Origin: Nonomuraea basaltis
Lineage (GTDB): Bacteria > Actinomycetota > Actinomycetes > Streptosporangiales > Streptosporangiaceae
Direction of reading: 5' to 3'
Assembly: GCF_005893125.1 (NCBI RefSeq)
Contig: NZ_VCJS01000022.1
Span: forward strand, 37,987 to 101,986
DNA: 64,000 nt
Position 1 is the first letter of the stretch, and the number at the start of each line of letters is the position of its first letter. Of the stretch, positions 1-7,647 are shown piece by piece. Both the position numbers and the translations under genes were made by a program. Under the pieces are notes generated by a model. It was not told where the DNA came from and did not search any database. It was given only the letters and a program-made list of their open reading frames with translations.

Positions 1-222
1 CACCCCGCCTGGAGCGGCAACCTGCTCAAGACCCCGCAGGCCACGGTGAACTACCGCGGCCGCGTCTTCCCCGTGACGGCGAGCCTGCTGACCGGGACCG
101 ACCGTGAGCAGGCGTGGCAGACCCTCATCCGCTTCTGGCCGCTGTACCAGGGCTACACCGACCGCTCCGGCCGCGAGCTACGCGTCTTCCGCCTGTCACC
201 GCAGCCACCGGCAACGACGTAG
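1..222 (+). CDS. Nitroreductase-family deazaflavin-dependent oxidoreductase, C-terminal end
   Basis: The reading frame enters from the left edge and stops at TAG 220-222, leaving the last 73 residues. The fragment (PAWSGNLLKTP..., then a basic beta strand and a helix with RFWPLYQGY) matches the C-terminal part of the DDN/Rv3547-like split-barrel family. Members usually bind F420 and reduce enones or nitro compounds. The N-terminal part lies outside the window, so the cofactor residues cannot be checked. Confidence 0.6.
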   Translation, partial: HPAWSGNLLKTPQATVNYRGRVFPVTASLLTGTDREQAWQTLIRFWPLYQGYTDRSGRELRVFRLSPQPPATT

Positions 223-254
223 CTCCCGCAGCCGTCCGTTCCACCCGCACCCGC

Positions 255-734
255 TCACTCCGCCGCGGGCCCGGCCGACGGGGCAGCCGGGCGCAGCCTG
301 GGGTTGAACACCCATCCCTGCAGGAGCACGAACCGGATCGCGGAGGCCAGCCCGTTGGCCAGGATCACCGCGGCCAGCTCCACCGCCGCCGACGAGTCCG
401 AGGGGATGACGGCCAGGCTCAGCGTGGAGATCCCCATGCCGATGAGGAAGGCGATGAGCCCGCCGAGGTGATCGCGTACGGCTCCCGCTCTGCCGGTCAC
501 CCCGAACGTGAACCTCCGGTTGGCGGCGGTGTTGGCGATCGCCGTGGTCAGCATGGCGACGGTGTTGGCGGCCATTGACGGCAGGATCGCGGAGAGCGCC
601 CAGAACAGCACCAGATAGGCCACCGTGCACATGGACCCGACGACCGCGTAGGACGGCAGCCGGCGGGACAGGGCAGTGGGGGCGGAACCCGCCGCCGTGG
701 CGGGAACATGGGGGGTGGCCGTCATGACGCTCAT
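255..734 (-). CDS. GtrA-like membrane protein
   Basis: 159 residues with four hydrophobic segments (roughly residues 27-50, 55-75, 88-110, 118-140), a basic RRFTFGV turn between helices 2 and 3, and an FVLLQGWVF end. This is the layout of the GtrA/DPMS transmembrane family, which helps move or supply polyprenyl-linked sugars for cell-surface glycosylation. ATG 734 has no Shine-Dalgarno sequence. A candidate -10 (GACTCT, 742-747) sits seven bases upstream, so the mRNA may be leaderless. The gene shares its promoter block with the DUF4956 operon at 4.1 kb. A second ATG at 725 is possible. Confidence 0.8.
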   Translation of the reverse strand: MSVMTATPHVPATAAGSAPTALSRRLPSYAVVGSMCTVAYLVLFWALSAILPSMAANTVAMLTTAIANTAANRRFTFGVTGRAGAVRDHLGGLIAFLIGMGISTLSLAVIPSDSSAAVELAAVILANGLASAIRFVLLQGWVFNPRLRPAAPSAGPAAE

Positions 735-737
735 GAC

Positions 738-797
738 GTCAAGAGTCGAAGGCGGGCATGGGAGCCCCCTTGGGCGTTCATTAACCGCACGTGAGAA
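738..797 (-). promoter_or_regulatory. Shared promoter block, copy A (upstream of gtrA-like gene)
   Basis: This 60-bp block aligns without gaps to 4149-4208, with 47 of 60 identical by hand count. The best conserved parts, read toward the gene, are TTCTCA, GCGGTTAA, GCCCAAG and the GACTNTTGAC end. The distal half looks like an activator site and the proximal GACTCT like a -10. Copy A ends at the start codon of the GtrA-like gene. Confidence 0.6.
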
Positions 798-910
798 ATC
801 CGCTGGTCAGCGCGGCATCGATGTGACATCGATCACCCGTTGAAGCGGAAGGTGCCCGCAGCGGAGTGGGGACCGATCGCCGACCGGCCCCCACACGACT
901 GCCTGAAGTG

Positions 911-2713
911 CTATCGCCTGCCCGGGCCTCCGCCGAACCCGCCGGCCGGGGCCTCGCCGGCGGTCACGGTCGCCGTGAGTGCCGCCGACCCCAGGTCGCC
1001 GGAGGCGGCCAGCCCTCCCGTGCTGGTGCCCGAGCTGGTCCCGCCGGCATAGATCTTGTACTCCGTACCGCTCTTGATGCCGGCAGAGGAGAAGACGAGG
1101 CTCTGGATCGACTTCGAGGTGACGAACGTGCCCAGCACCTTGCCGTCGGAGTCGACGACGTGCAGCGTGGTGCCCTCGGCCACGGCCGAGTCGAACGTGG
1201 CCGACAGCCAGCCCTGAGCCGAGTCGGTGCCCGGCGCGACGGCCATGCCCGCGCTGCCGGCGGCCACCAGCACCCCGCCGCTGATCGTGAAGTCCCCGTT
1301 GACGTCGAGCGCCCCGTTGCCGTTCTGCGTCGGTCCGTTGACCACGACCGTGCCGCCGGAGATCGCGGCCGTGCCGTTGGAGTCGAACCCGTCACCGTCA
1401 GCGTTGATCACCAGAGTGCCGCCGGTGACGACCGCCGAGTAGTCGCCCACCTCCTCGCCGCCACCGCGGCCCGCCGCCGCCCCGTCGGTCGTGCCGCCGG
1501 CCGCGTTGACCCCGTCGTCGCTGGAGACGATGCTCACCTGACCGCCGTTGACCGCGATGGCGGCGCCTTCGAGCCCTTCGACCGACGAGGTGATCTTCAG
1601 AGTGCCGTCGTCGATCACCAGGGCGCCCTCGGCGTGCACGCCGTCGTCCCCGCTGGCCACGGTGGTGGAGGCGCCGTTGAGGTGGACGGCCGCGTCGCTG
1701 TGGACGGCGTCGTCGGAGGAGTCGACCGCGATGGTGCCGCCTTCGAGCACCGTGATCACCGCTGACTTCAGCCCCTTGGCCGAGGTCTCGTCGGCCGGGG
1801 CGACGCCGCTCCCGCCGCCGCTGCTGACGGTGAGCTTGCCGCCGGTGACCAGCAGGTCGGTGGCCGCGTCAAGGCCGTCGCCCTTGGCGGTGACCGCGAC
1901 CGTGCCGTCGGTGATCGAGATGTATCCGGCGTCGGCCTCCTCGGTGTTGTCGGCCTTGAGCCCGTCGCCGCCGGCCTGGGTGACGGTGACCGTGCCTCCC
2001 TCGACCACCAGGTAGTTCTTGCCGCGGATGCCGTCATCGGCGGCGTCGACGGTGACGGTGCCGGAAGCGATCACCAGACCGTCCTGGCCGGCGATCGCGT
2101 CGTTGCCCCTGCCGTGTACGGTGAGCGCCCCATCGCCCGTGATCGTCAGGTCGCCGGCGCTGTAGAGGGCCGCATTGACGTCGGCGTCGTCGGCATAGGA
2201 GCCGGCGTCGGTGAGGGTGTTCTGACTGCCGTCGGCCAGGATCACGATGACCTTGTCCGCTTCGGTGGCGGCGATCGCCGCGCTGGACGAGCTGGAGATG
2301 TCGGCGCCGGCGAGAATCAGCCGCACGGTGGCGTCCGGGGCGTTGACGACGACCTGGCCGTCGGTCAGGGTGCCGGTGAGCCGGTACGTGCCGCCGGCGG
2401 TGATCGTCACGGTGGAGCCGTCGATCGTGACCCCGTCCCCGGTGGCGGTCGCCGTACCGCCCGCGAGCTTGATGTCCACGACCTTGGACTCCTCCCAGGT
2501 CGCGTCGCCGTCCGCAGCGTGATCGGCCTGGTTGGCGGCCAGCACGGCCGCGGCGTCCTGCGCGCCGTTCACGCCCGCCACGGCCGACGAGGCGCTGACC
2601 GAGGCCGCGGCGGAGGTGCCGGTGGTCTCGGTGGAGCATCCGGCCAGCAGGGTGCCGGTGAGCACCACCGAGGCGAGCGCGGCAGTCACCCTCTTGCGGA
2701 TCTTCATGGTCAT
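911..2713 (-). CDS. Carbohydrate-binding domain lipoprotein (Cthe_2159/DUF4353-like)
   Basis: 600 residues. A basic N-terminus, hydrophobic helix and LLAGCS lipobox (Cys about residue 26) predict a membrane-anchored lipoprotein. The body is made of regularly spaced beta-strand repeats rich in Gly, Asp, Thr and Val (SDDGVNA, GNDAIAG, GDGLDA types), as in the right-handed beta-helix Cthe_2159 family, which binds polysaccharide and calcium. The C-terminus is Gly-rich. The start overlaps the VTC gene stop by four bases (ATGA), so translation is probably coupled. It is the last gene of a three-gene operon. The ligand is unknown. Confidence 0.8.
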   Translation of the reverse strand: MTMKIRKRVTAALASVVLTGTLLAGCSTETTGTSAAASVSASSAVAGVNGAQDAAAVLAANQADHAADGDATWEESKVVDIKLAGGTATATGDGVTIDGSTVTITAGGTYRLTGTLTDGQVVVNAPDATVRLILAGADISSSSSAAIAATEADKVIVILADGSQNTLTDAGSYADDADVNAALYSAGDLTITGDGALTVHGRGNDAIAGQDGLVIASGTVTVDAADDGIRGKNYLVVEGGTVTVTQAGGDGLKADNTEEADAGYISITDGTVAVTAKGDGLDAATDLLVTGGKLTVSSGGGSGVAPADETSAKGLKSAVITVLEGGTIAVDSSDDAVHSDAAVHLNGASTTVASGDDGVHAEGALVIDDGTLKITSSVEGLEGAAIAVNGGQVSIVSSDDGVNAAGGTTDGAAAGRGGGEEVGDYSAVVTGGTLVINADGDGFDSNGTAAISGGTVVVNGPTQNGNGALDVNGDFTISGGVLVAAGSAGMAVAPGTDSAQGWLSATFDSAVAEGTTLHVVDSDGKVLGTFVTSKSIQSLVFSSAGIKSGTEYKIYAGGTSSGTSTGGLAASGDLGSAALTATVTAGEAPAGGFGGGPGRR

Positions 2714-3483
2714 ATCCCGTCGGTCGTGGTGTGAAAGTGGTGCCGCAGCAGGGGATGCCAGCGGTTCGAGGGCAGGTCAGGCCGTAGCGCCGCCAGCCCG
2801 GTGCCGTACTTCGACACCTGGCGGGGCCGGTGCTTCAGCGACCAGAGCAGCCGGTCGACCTCCGAGGCGGCCCGGGCCGACTTGGTCTCGACGATGGCGT
2901 GATCCGGAGTCTCGATGGTGGCGCCGTCGGGCAGGGCCCAGGTGAGCCCGGTGTCGATGGTCACCCGGCTGGCGGTGCCGGGGACGTACAGCGTGGTACG
3001 CCGGTAGCACGTGGTCAGCACGGGCACGAACCGGAGCGGACCGGTGTGAATCCGGGCCTCGGCGAGCACCGTGCGGGCGTACGCCCGGGCGTCGGGCCCG
3101 AGTCGTCCATGGTCGCCGGCGTACGGGATCCGGTTCTTGATCGTGACGCCTCGCCGGCCGCGCGTCTTGACCTCGAGGAAATGCCGGTCGGAGTCGAGGT
3201 AGCTGCGGATCCTGAGCTTGAACCGGCGGCGCCGGCGACGCGCGGCGGCCAGGTAGCCGTCCAGATCCGGAGTGTCGAAGTAGACGGACCGGTACCCGAA
3301 CTCGCGGCGCCGGTCGATCTCGAGCACCTTGACGTCGTCCGCCAGGCCGCCGAGCACGATCGGCAGGTCGGCCATCGGCAGGATGTACTTGCGGTCCAGC
3401 CGGGTCAGCAGCGAGGCCCGCTCCACCAGCTCGTCCAGCCCGATCGGGCTCAGCATGTCGATCACCGCGTCCACAGTGATCAC
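2710..3483 (-). CDS. VTC-domain polyphosphate polymerase-like protein
   Basis: 257 residues. LTRLDRKYILP at the N-terminus, the basic strands FGYRSVYFDTPD, RRFKLRIRSYL and FLEVKTR, and a later ETKS motif are typical of the VTC tunnel domain. In yeast Vtc4 that domain makes polyphosphate from ATP. Bacterial relatives next to DUF4956 and CotH or carbohydrate-binding proteins are annotated as polyphosphate polymerase domain proteins, but their product has not been settled here. The gene overlaps both neighbours by four bases. No membrane segment is visible, so it should act in the cytoplasm, probably beside DUF4956. Confidence 0.82.
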   Translation of the reverse strand: MITVDAVIDMLSPIGLDELVERASLLTRLDRKYILPMADLPIVLGGLADDVKVLEIDRRREFGYRSVYFDTPDLDGYLAAARRRRRRFKLRIRSYLDSDRHFLEVKTRGRRGVTIKNRIPYAGDHGRLGPDARAYARTVLAEARIHTGPLRFVPVLTTCYRRTTLYVPGTASRVTIDTGLTWALPDGATIETPDHAIVETKSARAASEVDRLLWSLKHRPRQVSKYGTGLAALRPDLPSNRWHPLLRHHFHTTTDGI

Positions 3484-4076
3484 GCCCGGGTCTCCTGCCC
3501 GATCTTGGGTGCGAGCTCCTGCGGCACCTGCGCCTGGCCGGCCACGTAGCGGACCTCGACCAGGGTGGTGTCGTTGACCAGGTCGAGCTGCTTGATCGAC
3601 AGGTTGACGACCCGGCCGTTGAGCAGCACTTCCAGCTGCGAGCGCAGGGCGTCCTCGTCGGTGTGCGCGACGTCGAGGCGTACGGTCTGCTGCCGGTAGC
3701 GGCGGAACAGCCGGGGGTGGTCACCGACATAGAGCGCGGCGGTGATCAGCAGCATCAGCCCGGCGGTGAGCACGCTCACCGATCCCGGCAGCCCGGCGAG
3801 CAGGCCGATGGCGAGAGCCGAGAAGTAGTAGGCGATCTCATGCTGGGCGATCTCGTCCGAGCGCAGCCTGATGATGGACAGGACCCCGAAGAGGCCGAGC
3901 CCAAGACCCAGTCCCACCGTCGACGAGCTGAGCACCATGGACACCGCGAGCACGCCGACGTTCACGCCGAGAAAGGCGACCACCAGGTCCCGGCGGTGGT
4001 GGCGCGGGAAGTAGACGCAGAAGGTCAGCACGGCGATGGCGACGAGGTCGGCGGCTATGATCATCAGCTGGTTCAT
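3480..4076 (-). CDS. DUF4956 membrane protein
   Basis: 198 residues. Three to four transmembrane segments lie in residues 5-25, 33-50, 52-72 and 84-112 (LGLGLGLFGVLSIIRLRSDEI is typical of DUF4956). A soluble C-terminal alpha/beta domain of about 80 residues follows. It is first in the operon with the VTC protein and the lipoprotein, and the ATG sits behind GGAA (AAGGAACCCC). The conserved trio suggests a membrane complex that makes or handles an anionic polymer and presents a binding protein outside the cell; this role is an inference. Confidence 0.8.
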   Translation of the reverse strand: MNQLMIIAADLVAIAVLTFCVYFPRHHRRDLVVAFLGVNVGVLAVSMVLSSSTVGLGLGLGLFGVLSIIRLRSDEIAQHEIAYYFSALAIGLLAGLPGSVSVLTAGLMLLITAALYVGDHPRLFRRYRQQTVRLDVAHTDEDALRSQLEVLLNGRVVNLSIKQLDLVNDTTLVEVRYVAGQAQVPQELAPKIGQETRA

Positions 4077-4148
4077 GGGGTTCCTTCATCCGGGGTCGAC
4101 CACCCGCTCCACGGACTCCGGCGCCCTGCCCGTCAATGTGGTCTTGGC

Positions 4149-4208
4149 GTCAACAGTCGACGGCGGGCATTGAAGAGATCTTGGGCTTTCGTTAACCGCG
4201 GCTGAGAA
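4149..4208 (-). promoter_or_regulatory. Shared promoter block, copy B (upstream of DUF4956 operon)
   Basis: Gapless partner of 738-797. It holds the same TTCTCA, GCGGTTAA, GCCCAAG and GACTGTTGAC elements. If the transcription start lies just downstream of the GACTGT element, the DUF4956 mRNA has a leader of about 65 bases, unlike the gtrA copy where the block touches the start codon. Confidence 0.6.
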
Positions 4209-4280
4209 GTGGGCCCTCCGGCGGCCTCAGAACCCTGGAACCGCGAAGTCCCGCCCGAGGAAACGCCTCAACGGCCGGTC

Positions 4281-4298
4281 ATTCCCTTCAGGGAATTG
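4281..4298. promoter_or_regulatory. Palindromic operator upstream of NTF2-like gene
   Basis: ATTCCC-N4-GGGAAT followed by TG. It matches the site at 5521-5538 at 15 of 18 positions. The MmyB-type regulator encoded at 4756-5496 is the obvious candidate to bind both. Confidence 0.55.
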
Positions 4299-4354
4299 TT
4301 CGCCTGTGGGCCACTGAACATGATCTGGAGGCGACTACCAGCCAAGGAGAAGCA

Positions 4355-4774
4355 ATGACAGACCTCAATGTCCAGGACCTTGCCGGCCGCTACGTCGCCT
4401 TGTGGTGCGAGCCGGACCTCGAGCTGCGCCGCAAGGCCATTCGGGAGTTGTGGGCGGAGGGCGGCGTGCACGTCCTCCAGCCACCCCAGGAGATCCGGGA
4501 GATCGCCGCGAGGCTCGGTTTCGAGTCCACAACGCTCGAAGCCCGTGGTCACGATGCGATCGAAGTCCGGGTGGCCCGCAGTTATGAGGAGTTCGTCGCC
4601 CCAGGGGAATTCACGTTCACACCGCGGGACGACGCCGTCCGGTTGAACGACGTCGTCAAGTTCGGCTGGCAGATGGTGCCGGTCGGCGGCGGTGAGGCGG
4701 TGGGCGGTGGCCTGGAAATGCTCGTCCTCGACGAGCACGGCCGGATCGTCACCGATTACCAGTTCCCCGGCTGA
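4355..4774 (+). CDS. NTF2/SnoaL-like protein
   Basis: 139 residues with the NTF2-like pattern: an N-terminal helix pair (LAGRYVALWCEPD, RRKAIRELW), then strands ending in VKFGWQMVPVGGG and GGGLEMLVLDEHGRI. Related proteins are small enzymes or ligand-binding domains, and the substrate cannot be read from sequence. AAGGAGAAGC precedes the ATG. Its 3' end overlaps the convergent MmyB gene by 19 bases. The palindrome at 4281-4298 places it in the same predicted regulon as the flavin oxidoreductase at 5.6 kb. Confidence 0.75.
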   Translation: MTDLNVQDLAGRYVALWCEPDLELRRKAIRELWAEGGVHVLQPPQEIREIAARLGFESTTLEARGHDAIEVRVARSYEEFVAPGEFTFTPRDDAVRLNDVVKFGWQMVPVGGGEAVGGGLEMLVLDEHGRIVTDYQFPG

Positions 4775-5496
4775 CCTGCCAGCAGCGCCGCCGTGGCCTG
4801 ATCGGCGGGCAGGAAGGCCTCCAGCTTCAGCTCCGCCACGGTCACGTCGAGCGCGGTCGCGAACGTCGTGATCGTGGTGGTCAGCCGCAGCTCACCGCGC
4901 GACGAGCGCAGGTGCAGGGGCGTGGCGAACCCTACGTGGTCGGGCCCCGGCGCGGCGCTCGGGACATAGCCGGACAGCTCCTCGTGAAGCGCGTCTTGCG
5001 GCATGCGGTCGAAGATGTGCTGCGCCCACTGGGCCAGGTTGACGATCCGCGGCGCCAGTCCCTCCGGGTGCAGCGAGAGGCGCAGCACGTTGACCGGCGG
5101 GCGCAGCAGGTGCTCGGCGACACCCTCGGTGAGCAGGTCGAACGCGTCGTTGGCGAGCACCAGGTCGTGGTGGGCGTCCACGACGATCGCCGGGTAGGGC
5201 AGGTGCCCGGTCAGGATGTGCCGCAGCGCGGCGCGTACGTGCTCCAGGCTCGGGTCGTCGAGCGGGGTCTGCGGGTAGACGGGGGCGTACCCGGCCGCGA
5301 GCAGGAGCTCGTTGCGTTCCCTGAGCGGCAGCTCCATCGACTCCCCCAGCCGTACCACCATCGTGCGACCCGGCCGCGAGCGGCCGCTCTCGATGAAGCT
5401 GAGGTGGCGCTGGGTGGTGCCCGCACGCAGGGCGAGGTCGAGCTGGCTCAGGCGGCGGCGCTGGCGCGTCGCGCGCAAGGTATGGGGGAAGTCCAC
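4756..5496 (-). CDS. MmyB-type helix-turn-helix regulator
   Basis: 246 residues from GTG 5496. Residues 1-60 form an XRE-type HTH (LSQLDLALRAGTTQRHLSFIESGRSRPG). The rest is an MmyB ligand-binding domain (LLLAAGYAPVYP, LRHILTGHLPYPAIVVDAHHD, VNVLRLSLHPEGLAPRI, FATPLHLRSSRGELRL). Known MmyB-like proteins bind fatty-acid-like ligands and usually control a neighbouring oxidoreductase. Here a flavin oxidoreductase gene diverges from it and an NTF2-like gene converges on it, both behind the same palindrome, so it probably controls all three. Confidence 0.85.
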   Translation of the reverse strand: MDFPHTLRATRQRRRLSQLDLALRAGTTQRHLSFIESGRSRPGRTMVVRLGESMELPLRERNELLLAAGYAPVYPQTPLDDPSLEHVRAALRHILTGHLPYPAIVVDAHHDLVLANDAFDLLTEGVAEHLLRPPVNVLRLSLHPEGLAPRIVNLAQWAQHIFDRMPQDALHEELSGYVPSAAPGPDHVGFATPLHLRSSRGELRLTTTITTFATALDVTVAELKLEAFLPADQATAALLAGQPGNW

Positions 5497-5520
5497 ATGC
5501 CCAGCATGCCAACCCCGTCT

Positions 5521-5538
5521 ATTCCGTCGAGGGAATTG
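5521..5538. promoter_or_regulatory. Palindromic operator between MmyB regulator and flavin oxidoreductase
   Basis: ATTCC-N6-GGAATTG lies in the divergent intergenic region, with a further ATTCCG half-site at 5544-5549. It is nearly the same as the site at 4281-4298. Confidence 0.55.
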
Positions 5539-5571
5539 CCGATATTCCGTGGCATGAGAACGATGAGGATC

Positions 5572-6522
5572 ATGGACACGCGACTGGGGGTTCTGCTCCC
5601 CACCAACCAGAGTCAGTGGAGCGACGCGCGCGGCCTGGTCGACTTCGGCATCCAGGCCGAGCGGCTCGGCTACGACTCGGTCTGGGTCAATGACACCCTG
5701 CTGGGCGCGCGCATCGAGCCGCTGGCCATGCTCTCCGCCCTCGCGCCGGTGACCCGGCGCGTCGTGCTCGGCACCGCGGCGCTGCTGCCTGCCTTCCGCC
5801 GCCCGGTCACGTCCGCGCAGGAGCTGGCCTCCATCGACCACCTGTCGGCCGGACGGCTGGTGGTCACCGTGGGCGCGGGCTTCCCCGGCCGCTCGGAGAT
5901 CGAGTACGCGCTGTCGGAGGTGCCGTGGCGGCGTCGCTTCGCGCGGCTGGACGACACGGTCGCCCTGTGGCGGGCGCTTTGGGCGGGCGAGCGCGCGTTC
6001 CAAGGGGAGGAGCTGCGCTTCGGCGAGCTGCCCGAGTCCACGCCCTGCTATCGGCCCGGCGGGCCGCCGATCTGGCTGGCCGGGGCGACCCCGTCAGCGC
6101 TGGAGCGCACGGGGCGGCTCTACGACGGGTGGCTGCCGTACCCACCCGACGCCGCCGACTATCGTGCGGGTCTCGCTTCGATACGACACGCGGCAGGGTC
6201 AGCCGGACGCCCCAGCGGCGCGATCACCCCGGCGCTGTTCATCACGGTGCTGGTCACCGAGGACGTGGACCGTGGCGAGCGGCAACTCGATGCCTACTGC
6301 CGGGACACGTACGGCCTGCCGTCCCAGAGAGTGCGGAAGATCCAAGCCATCGTCACGGGCTCCGCCGAGAGGGTGGCCGCCGCACTTGCCCGCTACGCGG
6401 AGGCAGGCGCGGAGCACATCGTGTGCCGCATCGCGGCCCCGACCCTCGAAGCGCAGCTCGACCAGCTGCAGCTGATTGCCGGGATCCTCATCCGGCCTTC
6501 GAGCCGAATGCCCGCAACGTAG
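5572..6522 (+). CDS. LLM-class flavin-dependent oxidoreductase
   Basis: About 316 residues with the luciferase-like TIM-barrel pattern: MDTRLGVLLPTNQ at the first strand, GYDSVWVNDTLL, RVVLGTAAL, IDHLSAGRLVVTVGAGF, then PPIWLAGATPSALERTGRLYDGWLPY. Such enzymes use FMNH2 or F420. The substrate is unknown. Three in-frame ATGs (5554, 5563, 5572) compete and none has a clear ribosome site; I chose the one that starts the family-conserved sequence. The gene is divergent from, and probably controlled by, the MmyB regulator. Confidence 0.85.
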   Translation: MDTRLGVLLPTNQSQWSDARGLVDFGIQAERLGYDSVWVNDTLLGARIEPLAMLSALAPVTRRVVLGTAALLPAFRRPVTSAQELASIDHLSAGRLVVTVGAGFPGRSEIEYALSEVPWRRRFARLDDTVALWRALWAGERAFQGEELRFGELPESTPCYRPGGPPIWLAGATPSALERTGRLYDGWLPYPPDAADYRAGLASIRHAAGSAGRPSGAITPALFITVLVTEDVDRGERQLDAYCRDTYGLPSQRVRKIQAIVTGSAERVAAALARYAEAGAEHIVCRIAAPTLEAQLDQLQLIAGILIRPSSRMPAT

Positions 6523-6591
6523 CAGCGGGGACTTGCGATCAGGCAGGCCGCTCCGGCCGCGCGGTCCGCTGACCTGCTGCCGGAGATGCCA

Positions 6592-6642
6592 GGACGCCGG
6601 AGCCGAACCAGGGAGGGGGTGACCAGTTCAGCTCCGGCGTCC
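6592..6642. terminator. Long-loop bidirectional terminator
   Basis: Perfect 12-bp inverted arms (GGACGCCGGAGC at 6592-6603 and its complement at 6631-6642) enclose a 27-base loop. They lie between two convergent genes. Confidence 0.55.
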
Positions 6643-6687
6643 CGTGTGGGGGGTCGGGAAAGCTCAGGGGTCGGGAAAGCTCAGGGC

Positions 6688-7332
6688 TCAGGCGGCGATC
6701 GGCACCAGCGCGTCCAGGGACTCGACGTCGGCGTCGGCGAATGCCGGCAGTTCGAACCAGATGGCCTTGCCGCGCGGCGTGGGAGCACCGCCCCAGCAGC
6801 AGGAGAGCATGTCGACCAGGAACAGCCCGCGCCCGCTCTCCGAATCCTCATCGACGGTCTGCATGCGCGGCAGCTCGGGGTCCTCATCCTCCACCTCGCA
6901 ACGCAGCAGCCCGTCCTCAGCGGAGAAGCTGAGCAGAACCTGCCCGTGCGCGTGGTCCAGCGCATTGCCGACCAATTCGCTGACCAGCAGCTCGGCGGCC
7001 TCTATCTGGTCCCCGAAGCCCCACTCGGTCAGCGTCTCACGGGTCAGCCGACGCGCCTCGCGCACCGAGCCGAAGTCGGCCGACAGCCACCACGAGGCCT
7101 TCCGGCCTGCCACGGAGTCGTGGCCGCTCACTTCAGTCAAGGTCCTGCTCCGCGAAAGTCCCCTCATGCCACACTCCCCCCGTGCCACCCGTCCGTCCGG
7201 CACACGCTCACTTGTCTCATCGAAAGACACCACGGCATCGCTCAGCAGATCCCGTTCCTGCTCGAGCGGCAGGCCCGCGCCCTCGCCATGGAGGTCATCC
7301 ATCGGCGGAGTGTGGGGCTGATGCTGGCACAT
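6688..7332 (-). CDS. RsbW-like ATP-binding protein
   Basis: 214 residues. The C-terminal 140 form a GHKL ATPase fold of the anti-sigma-kinase type: N-box ELLVSELVGNALDHA, then a shortened G1 region (VEDEDPELP) and G2 GRGLFLVDML. Stand-alone proteins of this type are very common in actinobacteria and often act with XRE/DUF397 partners, none of which is adjacent here. GAGGAAG precedes the ATG. Two TAGGTACCTA palindromes lie 100-130 bases upstream. The N-terminal 75 residues are not conserved. Confidence 0.8.
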   Translation of the reverse strand: MCQHQPHTPPMDDLHGEGAGLPLEQERDLLSDAVVSFDETSERVPDGRVARGECGMRGLSRSRTLTEVSGHDSVAGRKASWWLSADFGSVREARRLTRETLTEWGFGDQIEAAELLVSELVGNALDHAHGQVLLSFSAEDGLLRCEVEDEDPELPRMQTVDEDSESGRGLFLVDMLSCCWGGAPTPRGKAIWFELPAFADADVESLDALVPIAA

Positions 7333-7430
7333 GGTGTCTTCCTCGGTCTTCGCTTACGGTGAGCGTCATTTGCTCACAACACGAGAGTGCCTTAGTGAGC
7401 CACCGCGAGGTGAGGTGAGAACTCCCCATA

Positions 7431-7462
7431 TAGGTACCTATTCCGAAGACCCTAGGTACCTA
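7431..7462. promoter_or_regulatory. Twin TAGGTACCTA palindromes
   Basis: A perfect 10-bp palindrome occurs at 7431-7440 and again at 7453-7462. The centres are 22 bp apart, about two helical turns. The pair lies upstream of the ATP-binding protein gene (start 7332) in an otherwise featureless 315-base gap, and should be bound by a dimeric regulator on one face of the helix. Confidence 0.5.
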
Positions 7463-7647
7463 CGTGGAACGCCCGTCGGGCCGCTCAGCCTGATGATCGT
7501 AGGTCCAGAAACCCCGCAGCGTGCGGGCATGTTGCCGGTATGAGGTGCATTCGTGGACAGTCTGGAGAACCTCGTCATCGCCAGGCGGCTACGAGCCCCG
7601 TTGACGCCCCGCCATCACGGCCGGCTCAACCCACGTGAGTACGTCGA

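Noticed and set aside
866..1765. Plus-strand frame of 299 codons over the lipoprotein gene
   Set aside because: Antisense to a repeat-rich gene with a good lipobox; the repeats alone keep the frame open.
4912..5553. Plus-strand extension of the flavin oxidoreductase upstream of 5554
   Set aside because: It lies antisense to the MmyB regulator and lacks family similarity; the enzyme starts at 5554-5572.
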